Origin: Bugulina stolonifera
Lineage: Eukaryota; Bryozoa; Gymnolaemata; Cheilostomatida; Bugulidae
NCBI GenBank assembly: GCA_935421135.1
Contig: OW285191.1
Span: 4,783,504-4,847,503, forward strand
Length of the DNA: 64,000 nucleotides
Direction of reading: 5' to 3'
Position numbers and translations under genes: made by a program. The notes below the pieces were generated by a model. The model made no database searches. It saw only the letters and a list, made by a program, of their open reading frames with translations, and was not told the DNA's origin. Shown one piece after another: positions 37,075 through 49,273 of this stretch; within the stretch, counting starts at the first letter, position 1, and each line of letters opens with the position of its first letter.

Positions 37075-37419
37075 GGTGGAGGGAGGACGGGTGGGGTTCG
37101 CGGGGCGGGGGTTCGCGGGGCAGGGGGGACGCGCGCGTACGCGCGCGCCCCCTCGCCCGAGCCGTGGGACGGGACGGGGACGGGGCGCGGGGTTTGCTCT
37201 TTAGACTGGGTTCTACGGAACAGCCGATGAGGTTTTTGAAACCCCACCCGCGATCGGGGGGTAGGTTCTAGGGCTTTGCACATAGAGTGAGGTTTAGGGA
37301 AGGGGAGGGGGCGAGAGGATGGGTGGGGTGGTCGTCCGCCCGGAGAGTTTTTGGATCTAGGGCTAATAAGACGCGGAAATGGCCGGGTGTCTGTGCAGAT
37401 CTGCACTGACTATACTACT
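37075..37419 (-). repeat. Right terminal inverted repeat, element I
   Basis: Inverse of 29269-29608. The palindrome GTGCAGATCTGCAC lies at 37393-37406, again 13 bp from the end. Confidence 0.9.
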
Positions 37420-37425
37420 TATATA

Positions 37426-37640
37426 GATGTGTATAACATAATATAGTACATACATAGTACCTGTGTGTATATGATATATAGATGTATATAACATAATATA
37501 GTACATACATAGTACCTGTGTGTATATAATATATAGATGTATATAACATAATATAGTACATACAACATAGTACCTGTATAATATATAATATATAGATGTG
37601 TATAACATAATATAGTACATAGTACATGTATGTGTAGCAT
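37426..37640. repeat. AT-rich tandem repeat, right part
   Basis: Continuation of the array at 27464-27651, interrupted by the hAT and Maverick-like insertions. Confidence 0.85.
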
Positions 37641-38280
37641 TATGTTCCTATACATGTATACCTAGTCTAACTAACAGACATGTTATTATGGTATATACAC
37701 TATATTATGTATTAGAGTATGAGGCTATTGTATCAATGTAGCCTTAGCTTTTGATATAATATGACATGATGCACGCTCTGGTACAGAGTCTAGAAGGTAA
37801 CAAGTTAAATCAACAATATAAACAATGACACCAGAGATATAAAAGGGGCGTGTCATGTTTACTCTATACTAAATATATAATTTATTATCTTATCTATTAT
37901 AATCTGCAAGGGGGAGATAACTCTTATTCACTAAACTGTGGAATATTATATACAATACAATACAATACATGATCACATGATACTGTCACATGACCACATG
38001 ACATATAAAATTAGAATATCATATATTATTATATTAATTCCTTTCCACCTGTATATGCATACTGCGAATAAAATGTACGCTTGGCCTGAGTTCACACATC
38101 ATTATGATAATATACAATTGTTCAGTTTACATGTACTAGCGTTAGACCATCACATACATGTAGGCCTACTGTATATATGGTGTATAACTTTATGTGCAGT
38201 TTTAGTCTTTAATAGTCTGGTATAATTATGATCCTACAGTATAAGTCTACATATAGTGTGGTGTATGGTCCTAGGTCTAT
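37641..38280. other. AT-rich sequence, no gene seen
   Basis: Probably upstream intron or 5' flank of the propeller gene. 37960-38000 (CATGATCACATGATACTGTC) matches copy A 4930-4960 and marks the right edge of the copy A deletion. Confidence 0.5.
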
Positions 38281-38373
38281 GTTATGTTTCGTGTGTAGGT
38301 ACAGCTGAAACTAACTTTGACAATTGAATGTCTAAATATCTTCCTTGTGTACAGAACTTCTAGTTTATTGTAA
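38281..38373 (-). mobile_element. LTR fragment of the gypsy 2 family
   Basis: About 93 bp matching the reverse complement of the last part of the gypsy 2 LTR (GGTACAGCTGAAACTAAC, then CTTCTAGTTTATTGTA) with a few substitutions. An older, truncated relative of 58664-59047. Confidence 0.85.
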
Positions 38374-38883
38374 ACAAGCACTTCGTGCTTGGTCTACGAC
38401 GAGAGTCTCACTGTAAAATTTGCTCGCTTTGCTCGCATGAAATGATAGCTTGTGTTCATGTACTGTGGTCATGCATGTGTATGACACTTGCTGGTGCAGG
38501 CATGTCACTGTGACCTCATAAGGAGTTGTGTTTCCTTGCATTAGGAAGACAACGCCAAGTACATAGCCCAAGTTTCAACACCAATATAGTGGGTAGGGTG
38601 GGTCGGATAGGCCTACCCGCCCCAACATGGGTCTTTGGTGAGGGCCTAAGGCTACAAACTCACCTTGACAGTGATGCCGGATGACCCGGTCCCAAGGTCC
38701 TAGCACCACTCAGAGTCAAGATCCTCACCGGCAGCATTGCAACATATATGAATCGTCCCAATTTTCGACCCCAAATCTGATTGGAGGATGCTGCTAACCG
38801 TAGGCCGCTAACCGTAGTACGGATGTGAACAGATCCTTCTTGGACAAGATATTTATAATTTAATTTGCTGTGATAGATAAACA
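38374..38883. other. Copy-B-specific repeat-like sequence
   Basis: Absent from copy A. Contains CGAAGCAC/GTGCTT and TTTGCTCGC inverted motifs near 38380-38440. A segment around 38690-38720 shares GAGTGGTGCTAGG (reverse complement) with 50510. Likely pieces of dispersed repeats; no gene. Confidence 0.45.
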
Positions 38884-40040
38884 GACAGCAGTAGTATAGT
38901 CAGTGCAGATCTGCACAGACACCCGGCCATTTCCGCGTCTTATTAGCCCTAGATCCAAAAAGTCTCCGGGCGGACGACCACCCCACCTGTCCTCTCGCCC
39001 CCTCCCCTCCCCTAAACCTCACTCTATGTGCAAAGCTCTGGAACCTACCCCCCGATCGCAGGTGGGGTTTCAAAAACCTCATCGGCTGTTCCGTAGAACC
39101 CAGTCTAAAGAGCAAACCCCGCGCCCCGTCCCCGTCCCACGACTCGGGCGAGGGGGCGCGTACGCGCGCCCCCTCCCCCCCCCCCCCCCCCCCCGCCCCG
39201 CGAACCCCACCCGTCCTCCCTCCACCCGTCCCCGAGTGGTGGTGGTGGTGCTTCCGGATGATTTCTTCGCCGGGGACTGTTGAGACTGAACTGGTCGGGG
39301 TGACACCGCACTCACGCGCTCCTCCGTTCGAGCGCCCCCGGACCTCTGATGAAAGACTCACGCCTTAACCCTCGTTTCCCCCGGACCCTCCCCTAGGGAA
39401 ATCGCCCGTCCCCGTGACGAGCGGCGAGGGAAAGTGAAGGCGGTGGCTCTTTCGCGCTTCAAACCGTAGACTTCGCGAGGTGGTTCGCCGACGACATCCT
39501 CGCTCGGAGGGGTAGAAATAGATAAATGGAATAAATGGATGGCTGTCTTCTCATCATCATCATCATCATCATCATCATCAACATCATCATCATCCTACAA
39601 ATAGACCCGCCTCCACGATGATGTCGTTGACTCCCCACCAATTTCTTCGACCACCGCGCCCACTTTCCCCCGGGTAGCAAACTCCGATAGGGAGAGAGCG
39701 CATCGTGCGCGTGCGATGTCACCCCCCACCTACGAATGAAGACAATGGAAGAAATGTGAACTGATAAGGGGTGAGTATGAGTGGAAGTTGTGCTAGTACC
39801 GTCTACCCCTTTGGTTTGGCGAGGTAAATAGTTTTTAATGTATTAGCTAGTGTTTTATTGCTCGGTTTTAAGGTTACAACCGGTAAACCCTCCGTTTTGA
39901 GGACGGAGACCCCTTACAATAGAGAGTGAATGTGAAAAAAAATATACGGGTATATGTACAAGGGTTATGTTGCACTGTTCGTTTACTCTCCAATTTATCG
40001 AATGAAGTAGTCTCATCTCCGAGAAATCAGTACTAGCATT

Positions 40041-40258
40041 CTATAGGACTCGTACTCACCCCGTCTTCTGCAACCTTCCGCTTACCATAGAGGTAGGTGA
40101 GTCCGGTCTTTGGCTGGGTGTAGCTATACGTTTGGTTTCCTCTTCTGATAAACTTTTATCTTTTCGGATGAGCGCATCTATACTACGAGCACTCAGGGCC
40201 ATGTAAGCGCTATCCGTGTCCATTTCTACGTACTCAAACTCCTCTCTGCTGACGAATC
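40041..40258 (-). pseudogene. Polymerase last-exon remnant, left arm of element II
   Basis: Retains the start of the last polymerase exon, including the motif C MDTDSAY, then a deletion of about 370 bp relative to 35440-35815, then the exon end. The same deletion is in the right arm. Confidence 0.85.
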
Positions 40259-40373
40259 TTTGAAAATGAAATGGACGGGTTGGAGGGTGCTGACACCGAA
40301 GAATAAATAGAGAAGGATTTGATAAAATCTTTGTATAGTCTAGTTCTACTCATCTATCCATATGTGTACACAT

Positions 40374-41240
40374 GTTAAAATACCTTTATATAATAGTTCA
40401 AACACAATTGAATGAATAAAAGACACATATCTAAAGGAGTATGTCATAGCTATTATTAGCAAGAAAAGGCTGTGTGCATGTGTTAAGTCAGCATATATAA
40501 TACATTAAATAAACTTTTCACAATAGTAGCAATAGAATAAATAAAAGGTTGTGTGCATGTGTTAAGTCAGCATTATGTAATTAATTAAATAAACTTTTCA
40601 CAATAGTAGCAATAGAATAAATAAAAGATTGTGTACACATGTTAAAATACCATTATATAATAATTTAAACACAATTGAATGAATAAAAGGCACATATGTA
40701 AAGGAGTATGACATACCTATTATTAGCAAGAAAAGGCTGTGTGCATGTGTTAAGTCAGCATATATAATACATTAAATAAACTTTTCACAATAGTAGCAAT
40801 AGAATAAATAAAAGGTTGTGTGCATGTGTTAAGTCAGCATTATGTAATTCATCAAATAAACTTTTCACAATAGTAGCAATAGAATAAATAGAAGATTGTG
40901 TACACATGTTAAAATACCATTATATAATAATTTAAACACAATTGAATGAATAAAAGGCACATGTAAAGGAGTATGACATACCTATTATTAGCAAGAAAAG
41001 GCTATGTGCATGTGTTAAGTCAGCATATATAACAGATTAAATAAGGTTTTCACAATAGTAGGAATAGAATAAATAAAAGATTGTGTGCACATGGTAAAAT
41101 AACATTATACAATAATTTAAACACAATTGGATGAATAAAAGGCACATATGTAAAGGAGTATGACATACCTATTATTAGCAAGAAAAGGCTGTGTGCATGT
41201 GTTAAGTCAGCATATATAATAGATTAAATAAGCTTTTCAC
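40374..41240. repeat. Higher-order satellite, left arm of element II
   Basis: About 265-bp units, each made of related 85-95-bp monomers containing GTGTTAAGTCAGCAT and CACAATAGTAGCAATAG, repeated a little over three times. Absent from element I; mirrored at 42120-43250. Confidence 0.85.
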
Positions 41241-41564
41241 TAGTAGGTAGGTGTCACTGTTTTAGTCTCCCTATAATAAATATAAAGTAGCAGAGTGTAA
41301 GTAATTTTTTAGCTTGATAGCATTATATGCAATAAACACTTCACAATTGCTGCCAATTACCCTATTTAGCACTAACCTTATGTTCTACTTGTTGAAATCT
41401 CTGATCAGGTGCTGACTAGTAGGTAGCTGTCTCTGTTTACTCTCACTCTGTTGACTAGAGGCTGATTGTACATACTGCTAGAGTGAGAAACTCATACCTT
41501 AAATAGTAGTATTCAGTAGGCGGAGTCTAACCATTTCCCCACCCTTTGCAATACCACCCCAAAG

Positions 41565-41850
41565 CCTCCCGATGCCAATCTGAAGCTTCCCGATGCATCC
41601 CGATGCACCCCGATGTCAATCCGAAGCCTCCCGATGCACCCCGATGTGCCCCGATGCGCCCCGATGTGCCCCGATGCGCCCCGATGTGTCAATTGACATC
41701 GGGGCACATCGGAGTGCATCGGGAGGCTTCGGATTGACATCGGGGTGCATCGGGATGCATCGGGAGGCTTCGGATTGACATCGAGGTGCATCGGGAGGCT
41801 TCGGATTGACATCGGGGTGCATCGGGAGGCTTTGGATTGACATCGGGACG
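41565..41850. repeat. CCCGATGC minisatellite at palindrome centre
   Basis: Short CCCGATGCACCCCGATGT-type units run into the centre and out again as the inverse. It spans the symmetry point at 41692/41693. The frames in it are repeat artefacts. Confidence 0.85.
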
Positions 41851-42119
41851 CATCGGGGTGGTATTGCAAAGGGTGGGGAAATGGTTAGACTCCGCCTACT
41901 GAATACTACTATTTAAGGTATGAGTTTTTCACTTTAGCAGTATGTACAATCAGCCTCTAGTCAACAGAGTGAGACTAAAACAGAAACAGCTACCTACTAG
42001 TCAGCACCTGATCAGAGATTTCAACAAGTAGAACATAAGGTTAGTGCTAAATAAGGTAATTGGCAGCAATTGTGATGTGTTTATTGTATATAATGCTATC
42101 AAGCTATCTTGCTAGTAAT

Positions 42120-43250
42120 AGCTATGGCATACTCCTTTACATATGTGTCTTTTATTCTTTCAATTGTGTTTAAATTATTGTATAATGGTATTTTACCATG
42201 TGCACACAATCTTTTATTTATTCTATTCCTACTATAGTGAAAAGTTTATTTAATGAATTACATAATGCTGACTTAACACATGCACACAACCTTTTATTTA
42301 TTCTATTGCTACTATTGTGAAAAGTTTATTTAATGTATTATATATGCTGACTTAACACATGCACACAGCCTATTCTTTCAATTGTGTTTAAATTATTATA
42401 TAAAGGTATTTTAACATGTGTACACATTCTTTTATTTATTCTATTGCTACTATTGTGAAAAGATTATTTAATGAATTACATAATGCTGACTTAACACATG
42501 CACACAACCTTTTATTTATTCTATTGCTACTATTGTGAAAAGTTTATTTAATGTATTATATATTATGCTGACTTTGTGAAAAGTTTATTTAATGTATTAT
42601 ATATGCTGACTTAACACATGCACACAGCCTTTTCTTTCAATTGTGTTTAAATTATTATATAATGGTATTTTAACATGTGTACACAATCTTTTATTTATTC
42701 TATTGCTAGTATTGTGAAAAGTTTATTTATTGAATTACATAATGCTGACTTAACACATGCACAAAACCTTTTATTTATTCTATTGCTACTATTGTGAAAA
42801 GTTTATTTAGTGTATTATATATGCTGACTTAACACATGCACACAGCCTATTCTTTCAATTGTGTTTAAATTATTATATAAAGGTATTTTAACATGTGTAC
42901 ACAATCTTTTATTTATTCTATTGCTACTATTGTGAAAAGCTTATTTAATCTATTATATAATGCTGACTTAACACATGCATACAACCTTTTATTTATTCTA
43001 TTGCTACTATTGTGAAAAGTTTATTTAACGAATTACATAATGCTGACTTAACACATGCATACAACCTTTTATTTATTCTATTGCTACTATTGTGAGAAGC
43101 TTATTTAATGTATTATGTATGCTGACTTAACACATGCACACAGCCTTTTCTTGCTAATAATAGCTATGACATACTCCTTTAGATATGTGTCTTTTATTCA
43201 TTCAATTGTGTTTGAACTATTATATAAAGGTACTTTAACATGTGTACACA
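42120..43250. repeat. Higher-order satellite, right arm of element II
   Basis: Inverse of the satellite at 40374-41240, with about one more unit. Unequal unit number explains most of the length difference between the arms. Confidence 0.85.
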
Positions 43251-43355
43251 TATGGATAGATGAGTAGAACTAGACTATACAAAGATTTTATCAAATCCTT
43301 CTCCATTTATTCTTCGGTGTCAGCACTCTCCAACCCGTCCATTTCATTTTCACAG

Positions 43356-43580
43356 ATTCGTCAGCAGAGAGGAGTTTGAGTACGTAGAAATGGACACGGA
43401 TAGCGCTTACATGGCCCTGAGTGCTCGTAGTATAGATGCGCTCATCCAAAAAGATAAAAATTTATCAGAAGAGGAAACCAAACGTATAGCTACACCCAGC
43501 TAAAGACCGGACTCACCTACCTCTATGGTAAGCGGAAGGTTGCAGAAGACGGGGTGAGTACGAGTCCTATAGAATGCTAG
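43356..43580 (+). pseudogene. Polymerase last-exon remnant, right arm of element II
   Basis: Same exon start, motif C and internal deletion as the left arm. It is preceded by the last polymerase intron with its AG acceptor (43354-43355). Confidence 0.85.
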
Positions 43581-45096
43581 TACTGATTTCTCGGAGATGA
43601 GACTACTTCATTCGATAAATTGGAGAGTAAACGAACAGTGCAACATAACCCTTGTACATATACCCGTATATTTTTTCTCACATTCACTCTCTATTGTAAG
43701 GGGTCTCCGTCCTCAAAACGGAGAGTTTACCGGTTGTAGCCTTAAAACCGAGCAATAAAACACTAGCTAATACATTAAAAACCATTTACCTCGCCAAACC
43801 AAAGGGGTAGACGGTACTAGCGCAACTTCCACTCATACTCACCCCTTATCAGTTCACATTTCTTCTATTGTCTTCATTCGCAGGTGGGGGGTGACATCGC
43901 ACGCGCACGATGCGCTCTCTCCCTATCGGAGTTTACTACCCGGGGGAAAGTGGACGCGGTGGTCGAAGAAATTGGTGGGGAGTCAACGACATCATCGTGG
44001 AGGCGGGTCTATTTGTAGGATGATGATGATGTTGATGATGATGATGATGATGATGAGAAGACAGCCATCCATTTATTCCATTTATCTATTTCTACCCCTC
44101 CGAGCGAGGATGTCGTCGGCGAACCACCTCGCGAAGTCTACGGTTTGAAGCGCGAAAGAGCCACCGCTTTCACTTTCCCTCGCCGCTCGTCACGGGGACG
44201 GGCAATTTCCCTAGGGGAGGGTCCGGGGGAAACGAGGGTTAAGGCGCGAGTCTTTCATCGGAGGTCCGGGGGCGCTCGAACGGAGGAGCGCGCGAGTGCG
44301 GTGTCACCCTGACCAGTTCAGTCTCAACAGTCCCCGGCGAAGAAATCATCCGGAAGCACCACCACCACCACTCGGTAAGTTTCTTATAGTAGTATAGTCA
44401 GCGTCGTAAACTCTGCACGGGCACTCCGCACGGGCGTACCCTATCATTACTCCAACCCGTATTTTTCTTCGCTTCACCGTACTATTACTCTCAAACGTAT
44501 TGAAATTTCAAACAAATTCGTGTACCATTACCCTCGCTCACGTTTTTCATAGCCGGATATCATTACTCTAACCCGTATTTTCCTTCGCTTCACCCTACTC
44601 CAGCCGACGGTCCGGCCGCAAGGGCGGCGACGGGTCGTTGGGGCGGCGGAGGGGCGGGGGATGGGCGGGGGGAGGGCGGCATGGGGCCACGGCTGGACTC
44701 GCAAACGAGAACCGCCGCGAGGCGGAGGGCGAGGCGGAGGGGAGGGGTGGGGAGGGGCGGGGACGGGTGGAGGGAGGACGGGTGGGGTTCGCGGGGCAGG
44801 GGGGGCGCGCGTACGCGCACCCCCTCGCTCGAGCCGTGGGACGAGACGGGACGGGGTGCGGGGTTTGCTCTTTAGACTGGGCTCTACCGAACAGCCGATG
44901 AGGTTTTTGAAACCGCACCCGCGATCGGGGGGTAGGTTCTAGGGCTTTGCACATAGAGTGAGGTTTAGGGGAGGGGAGGGGGCGAGAGGACGGGTGGGGT
45001 GGTCGTCCGCCAGGGGAGTTTTTGGATCTAGGGCTAATAAGACGCGGAAATGGGCGGGTGTCTGTGCAGATCTGCACTGACTATACTACTGACAGC

Positions 45097-47939
45097 CTGT
45101 GAATAGTTTCAAATTTAACAGTTATTTTCTGGTCCATCAGTTATTTCAGTAGCTTCTCTTCCCTCCAATTTAGATCTGGCCTTTTGCCAGAATCAGACAT
45201 AAGCAGGTCAATATAAATCAGCTAAACCGACCTTTGGGAATGAAGCTGATTTTAATTTTCTTTTCCTTTTATATCTTACAGTCAACAATAGACTATAGTG
45301 TCAGATTAAAAGGAGGTGGTAGCTATAATAGCATAATGCTATAATAACATGTAATTAAATTGCATGGAACATGATATTATTATAATTTATCTGAGGAAGA
45401 TATTATATATAAAGTGTAAAATACCATAATGGTGATGGCCAGCTGTACCATATTAAATAAAAACAATATAGGGTAACTTTTATTGATCTAAACTGTTGGA
45501 TATATTCAATTACTTCATGTGCTATTTACTGCCATCCAAACTCATAATTGTAAGGTTCTGCACAAGTAAAACAAGATGGAGAAATTTCTCTATTGTGTCT
45601 GTTTATCTTATAGCGTCAGAAGGAATAAAATTTGTTTTATACACCTGATGACCTGTATCTTATCAGCATTTCAACAGATTTCAAAAGAAAGACATAATCA
45701 GCATTTATCAAATAGTTGTTTCTAAATAGTTTTACAGGTGTTAGGTAGGTTAAAGAAGGTAGAGAAATGTTCCCACAAATGTAATGAATTAATGTATACA
45801 TTATGATGTCATCAAATATCAACATTGTGTAACACTTTGTCTGCTCAAAGTACAGTTAATGGAACCTGCACTCCAAGTTTAATAATAATATTTATAAACT
45901 GTATCTAGTATTAAGAATTACTATTATGATAGAGTGTGTCAAACCTAGATCTAATGACATGTTAAACATCTATTGAATCACTATTACCACATATTTTTAT
46001 CTAAATATTGGAGCATTGCAGGAACACAGTCTATACAATTATAAAAGAAGGAATCATTGACATGCCAATCAATACCAGCTAGACCACTGCAAAAGAGATC
46101 ATAGCATACTGGACCTTTGCAAGCTAGGCACCCTACAAACTGGATTCCTTGGACAAACTGCTTGCATACATGCATTAAATTCTGAGATAGATCAGCATTT
46201 TATAATTTTGTAGTGGAATATGGTTAAATAAACAGTCTTTGATATAATTGCATCAGAAAGTCCACAAAAATTGGCAAAAGTTAGGACCAGTGTTCCAAGT
46301 GTGATTATACGGGAGTATACGGCGTGTATCCACCTCAATTTTAGTGGGTACACGGCCAGCAGGCATGTGAGGACTAGCGGTGGAAATATTTAGGCTTCTT
46401 TCAATAGCAGTATTGAGCTACTTTGCTTTCATTCACAGCCCATTAGTACATTAACTAGTTCGCTAGTTGTTTTAATAAAGGTATAGCACCTTTACTGACT
46501 ACAATCAGTCAGTCAGTCCACTGCCTCGCATGAAACATTGAGAGGTCGTTAACCTAGTCAATTTAAAATTTGAATTAAATTGGTTTCTAAAGTATGTTCC
46601 ATTTTGATATTAATAGGTATTACAACATAACACATGAGAAATAGGTGATAATACATGTATGTGTGGCAAACATTTTGTATTAGCAAGTCCTAACTACTAC
46701 TGTTTAACATTTCAGATATTTACAGGAAAAAAGGGAGACAAATCATAATTTCTCAAACATTTTCTGCATGCGCCGTGTACCCACCTCATTTGTTCCACTT
46801 CGAACACTGGTTAAGACAGTTGAAAATATTTCAATCCACGATATCTTTAAAACACTCAACTACCTTCTCAATAATTTATGTACCTCTACCTCATTAGACT
46901 ATGTTGATCATTGGGTTAGACACCTAAAGAACACTAAATAACTTGTATTAGTCAGTGACATTAATTTCTTATTTTTCTAATTAAACACCCGTGTATTCCT
47001 ATTTCTCCATTGATATAGTCTTGGGTATCTTTGTGTAATATCTTTTTTAAGGCCTAGAGCTGACCTCGGTAGTTGTTAAATATTGTATAAACTTGACCTT
47101 TTTCCTATTATTATTATTTCCATCCGACTGACTGTTCAGGATGGTAAAGGGACGTTTCGAAAATGTCCGTTGATATACAACCATTACAAAACTGTGTAGA
47201 TTACATTTATAAGAACATAACTCACAGATAATGGATTATTTTTAGTGTTCTACAAGTTAGTAGTAGTACAAACAAAAAATATAATATTACAAGTAAAATT
47301 AGTTGAAAGCTGGGGGTTGGGGTTTCCAAATGGTTGTTTTCCAAACGATCATTTTTGGAGTGTCCTGTTTCTAACTGATAGTTTCGATCAGTCAAGAATT
47401 TGTTGAGAACTGACCCCTGTGTATCAGCCCCTTGGGTGACTAGATTTATGTCCTTCTTGTCCCTCGCGATGTCTCCTTGGGCTCATAACATTATCAGGAC
47501 CGATAGATATTTGAATAGAGTAATTGGCAGACAAATACACTCTTATTATACTCTTCCCTTGATTAACTTGATTCATTATAACATTTAACAGCATTAATTT
47601 GTTTATAATTTGTGTAATAACTGACAAATCAGCAATTCCAACCTCAACAAATATATACCATACTGCCTTAAGTTTAGAGGTGGGTATATGGCGTGTACCC
47701 TCAGTTGTAGTAACACCCCTTCCCCCCATCTTTGTTCATGGCCAGTCATGGCTGAATCTGCCACCCACTTAACTATAAAATTGTATATTCACAGTAAATA
47801 TATTATATTATACATGTATTATCAATTTGTTAATTTGAAGTTTTTAGTATACACATCCACAACTCAACCATGTAGGTCAGTACAACTGGTTGTCATGGCA
47901 ACGAACGTCATTGGATGATCAGTTTGCCGTATTTTATCA
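45097..47939. other. Duplicated sequence, no gene seen
   Basis: Matches copy A 5800-7545 and 10524-11340. It shows the uninterrupted site of the copy A foldback element near 46890. Short frames shared with copy A show no sign of selection. Confidence 0.65.
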
Positions 47940-47947
47940 TTCTAGTT

Positions 47948-48567
47948 CACGCCTGGCTAAACTGTGGCCTGTGGGTCACAAATGGTCCACTTGCAAATTT
48001 TTGGTGGCCCACTTAAGTCTTGTGTAAAAATCCGCATGTTTAGTATTTTAATTTCGTGCAGTAAACAAGTTGGATTTACAACAGAAACCAAGCATCATAA
48101 AACTCTGCACTATGCAACATAAATCCAAGGGTTCTCGAGCTTTGGAAGGTTCTAAAAGGGACTTGCATAAGCTACTTAGGATTTCCTGTACACACTTAGA
48201 GCCAAATTATGAGGCTATAACGATTAGTCAAACAGAGGTTCACCAGTCACATTTACTCATGCATGCATGCATCGGCGTCTCTGAGCATGGATATACATGC
48301 ACTTATAATACTTCCTAAGTAGTTACGTAATAAGATAGAAAGAGGTTTTGTCTGTAACTTTTTTAAATACTGGAAAATCAAATTACATTTTAATTCTGGT
48401 GTATTAGCTCTTATTGTTTGTTCTGTGTGGAATATGCATGTAATATTAAAAATGCCTACAACTTAATTTATGTCCACCTATATTAAACTGCAACAAGTAT
48501 ATAGTGGCCCACCTTAAGTATGAGAATTTTATAATTGGCCCATTTCAAAAACATTTGGCTAGCCCTG
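47948..48567. mobile_element. hAT-like MITE, 620 bp (copy B)
   Basis: Left end CACGCCTGGCTAAACTG, right end (inverted) CAGGGCTAGCCAAATG. Flanking octamers are TTCTAGTT (47940-47947) and TTTTAGTT (48568-48575); copy A has TTCTAGTT at the right, so the duplication was originally exact. An 8-bp target is typical of hAT. Noncoding. Confidence 0.7.
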
Positions 48568-48737
48568 TTTTAGTTGATGGTAACATGATGCATAACCCAG
48601 CGCACAAGACCTCTAAAATATTATTTAAAGTTACTCAGTAGTAAGACCTAGGCGCTAGTTGCTGTACTGGGCATATCAAAATAATTCCATATGAGATGTT
48701 CTTACAATAATTTATATAAATACACCTTCAAGGGTTT

Positions 48738-49273
48738 CTACTCAACAATAGCCTTAGAGGCTACATAGTCTGCTGGTGAGACATCAATCAACCTTTGAGG
48801 GTGGTACTTGCTGGCACGCTCTGATACTAATAATATAGATAAAACATGTTATTATATTGCATATTTTTAAAAGTACAGAGTATTACAACTTACCAAGTAG
48901 ACTTGTACTGTAGTTGATAGTAGAACAGACAGTGTAACAGATAGAGGGGTAATTGATGGAGTTTTATACAGTCTATGTATGAGTCAGCAGTCAGCACATC
49001 TGTCAAAATATAATAATTAATAAATACACAGTGATATAATAATAGATATAGTTTAGTATTACTTACACATCTCACTGAGTGAATGTTATACACTATAGAG
49101 TAACATCACATGACTTATATTGCAGGGCCATTATAGTACAATATTACTTATATCTCTTACAGAGTTATATACTATAGAGTAACATCACATGACTTACCTA
49201 AGTTATATTCTCTACTGATATCTAGTCTGTTATATCTATGGTTATTCTGTGACTGGAGAATATCGAATACGTT
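48738..49273 (-). pseudogene. Unidentified three-exon gene fragment (copy B)
   Basis: Exons 49198-49273 (NVFDILQSQNNHRYNRLDIS, then REYNL), 48894-48999 (VLTADSYIDCIKLHQLP) and 48738-48826 (SERASKYHPQRLIDVSPADY, then VASKAIVE and a stop). All borders are GT-AG. Exons one and two join in phase, but exon two is one base longer than in copy A (106 against 105), so it ends in phase 2 and the last exon is read in the wrong frame. I do not recognise the protein. Upstream exons are not visible. Confidence 0.55.

Larger units (their letters stand above)
29269..37419. mobile_element. Maverick/Polinton-like element I, 8151 bp
   Basis: Flanked by the 6-bp duplication TATATA (29263-29268 and 37420-37425). 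Ends are inverted, start 5'-AGTAGTATAG, and are followed by GC-rich inverted repeats of about 0.34 kb. Six-base duplications, 5'-AG termini and a protein-primed-type family-B DNA polymerase are hallmarks of Polintons/Mavericks. Contents: two minus-strand proteins at the left (29623-30348, 30422-30925), a divergent promoter region (about 30930-31260), a spliced plus-strand polymerase gene (31267-35926) and a noncoding right arm. No integrase, capsid, protease or ATPase gene was found, so at 8 kb it is far shorter than the usual 15-20 kb and probably depends on enzymes supplied in trans. Confidence 0.85.
38890..45090. mobile_element. Maverick-like element II, giant palindrome, 6201 bp
   Basis: Flanked by the exact 6-bp duplication GACAGC (38884-38889 and 45091-45096), with the same 5'-AGTAGTATAG ends and GC-rich inverted repeats as element I. 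The whole element is two inverted arms (38890-41692 and 41693-45090) meeting at GTCAATTGAC (41688-41697). Going inward, each arm has the terminal repeat, ATG/CAT microsatellite, polymerase 3' UTR, a deleted last polymerase exon, a satellite block, leader/intron sequence and CCCGATGC repeats. It encodes nothing intact. Both arms share the same polymerase deletion, so the deletion came before the inverted duplication. Confidence 0.9.

Noticed and set aside
41513..41869. 118-codon frame at the palindrome centre
   Set aside because: Repeats of CCCGATGC give open frames on both strands; no independent evidence of coding.
40374..43250. CRISPR-like array
   Set aside because: Units are contiguous satellite monomers without unique spacers, in a eukaryotic transposon.
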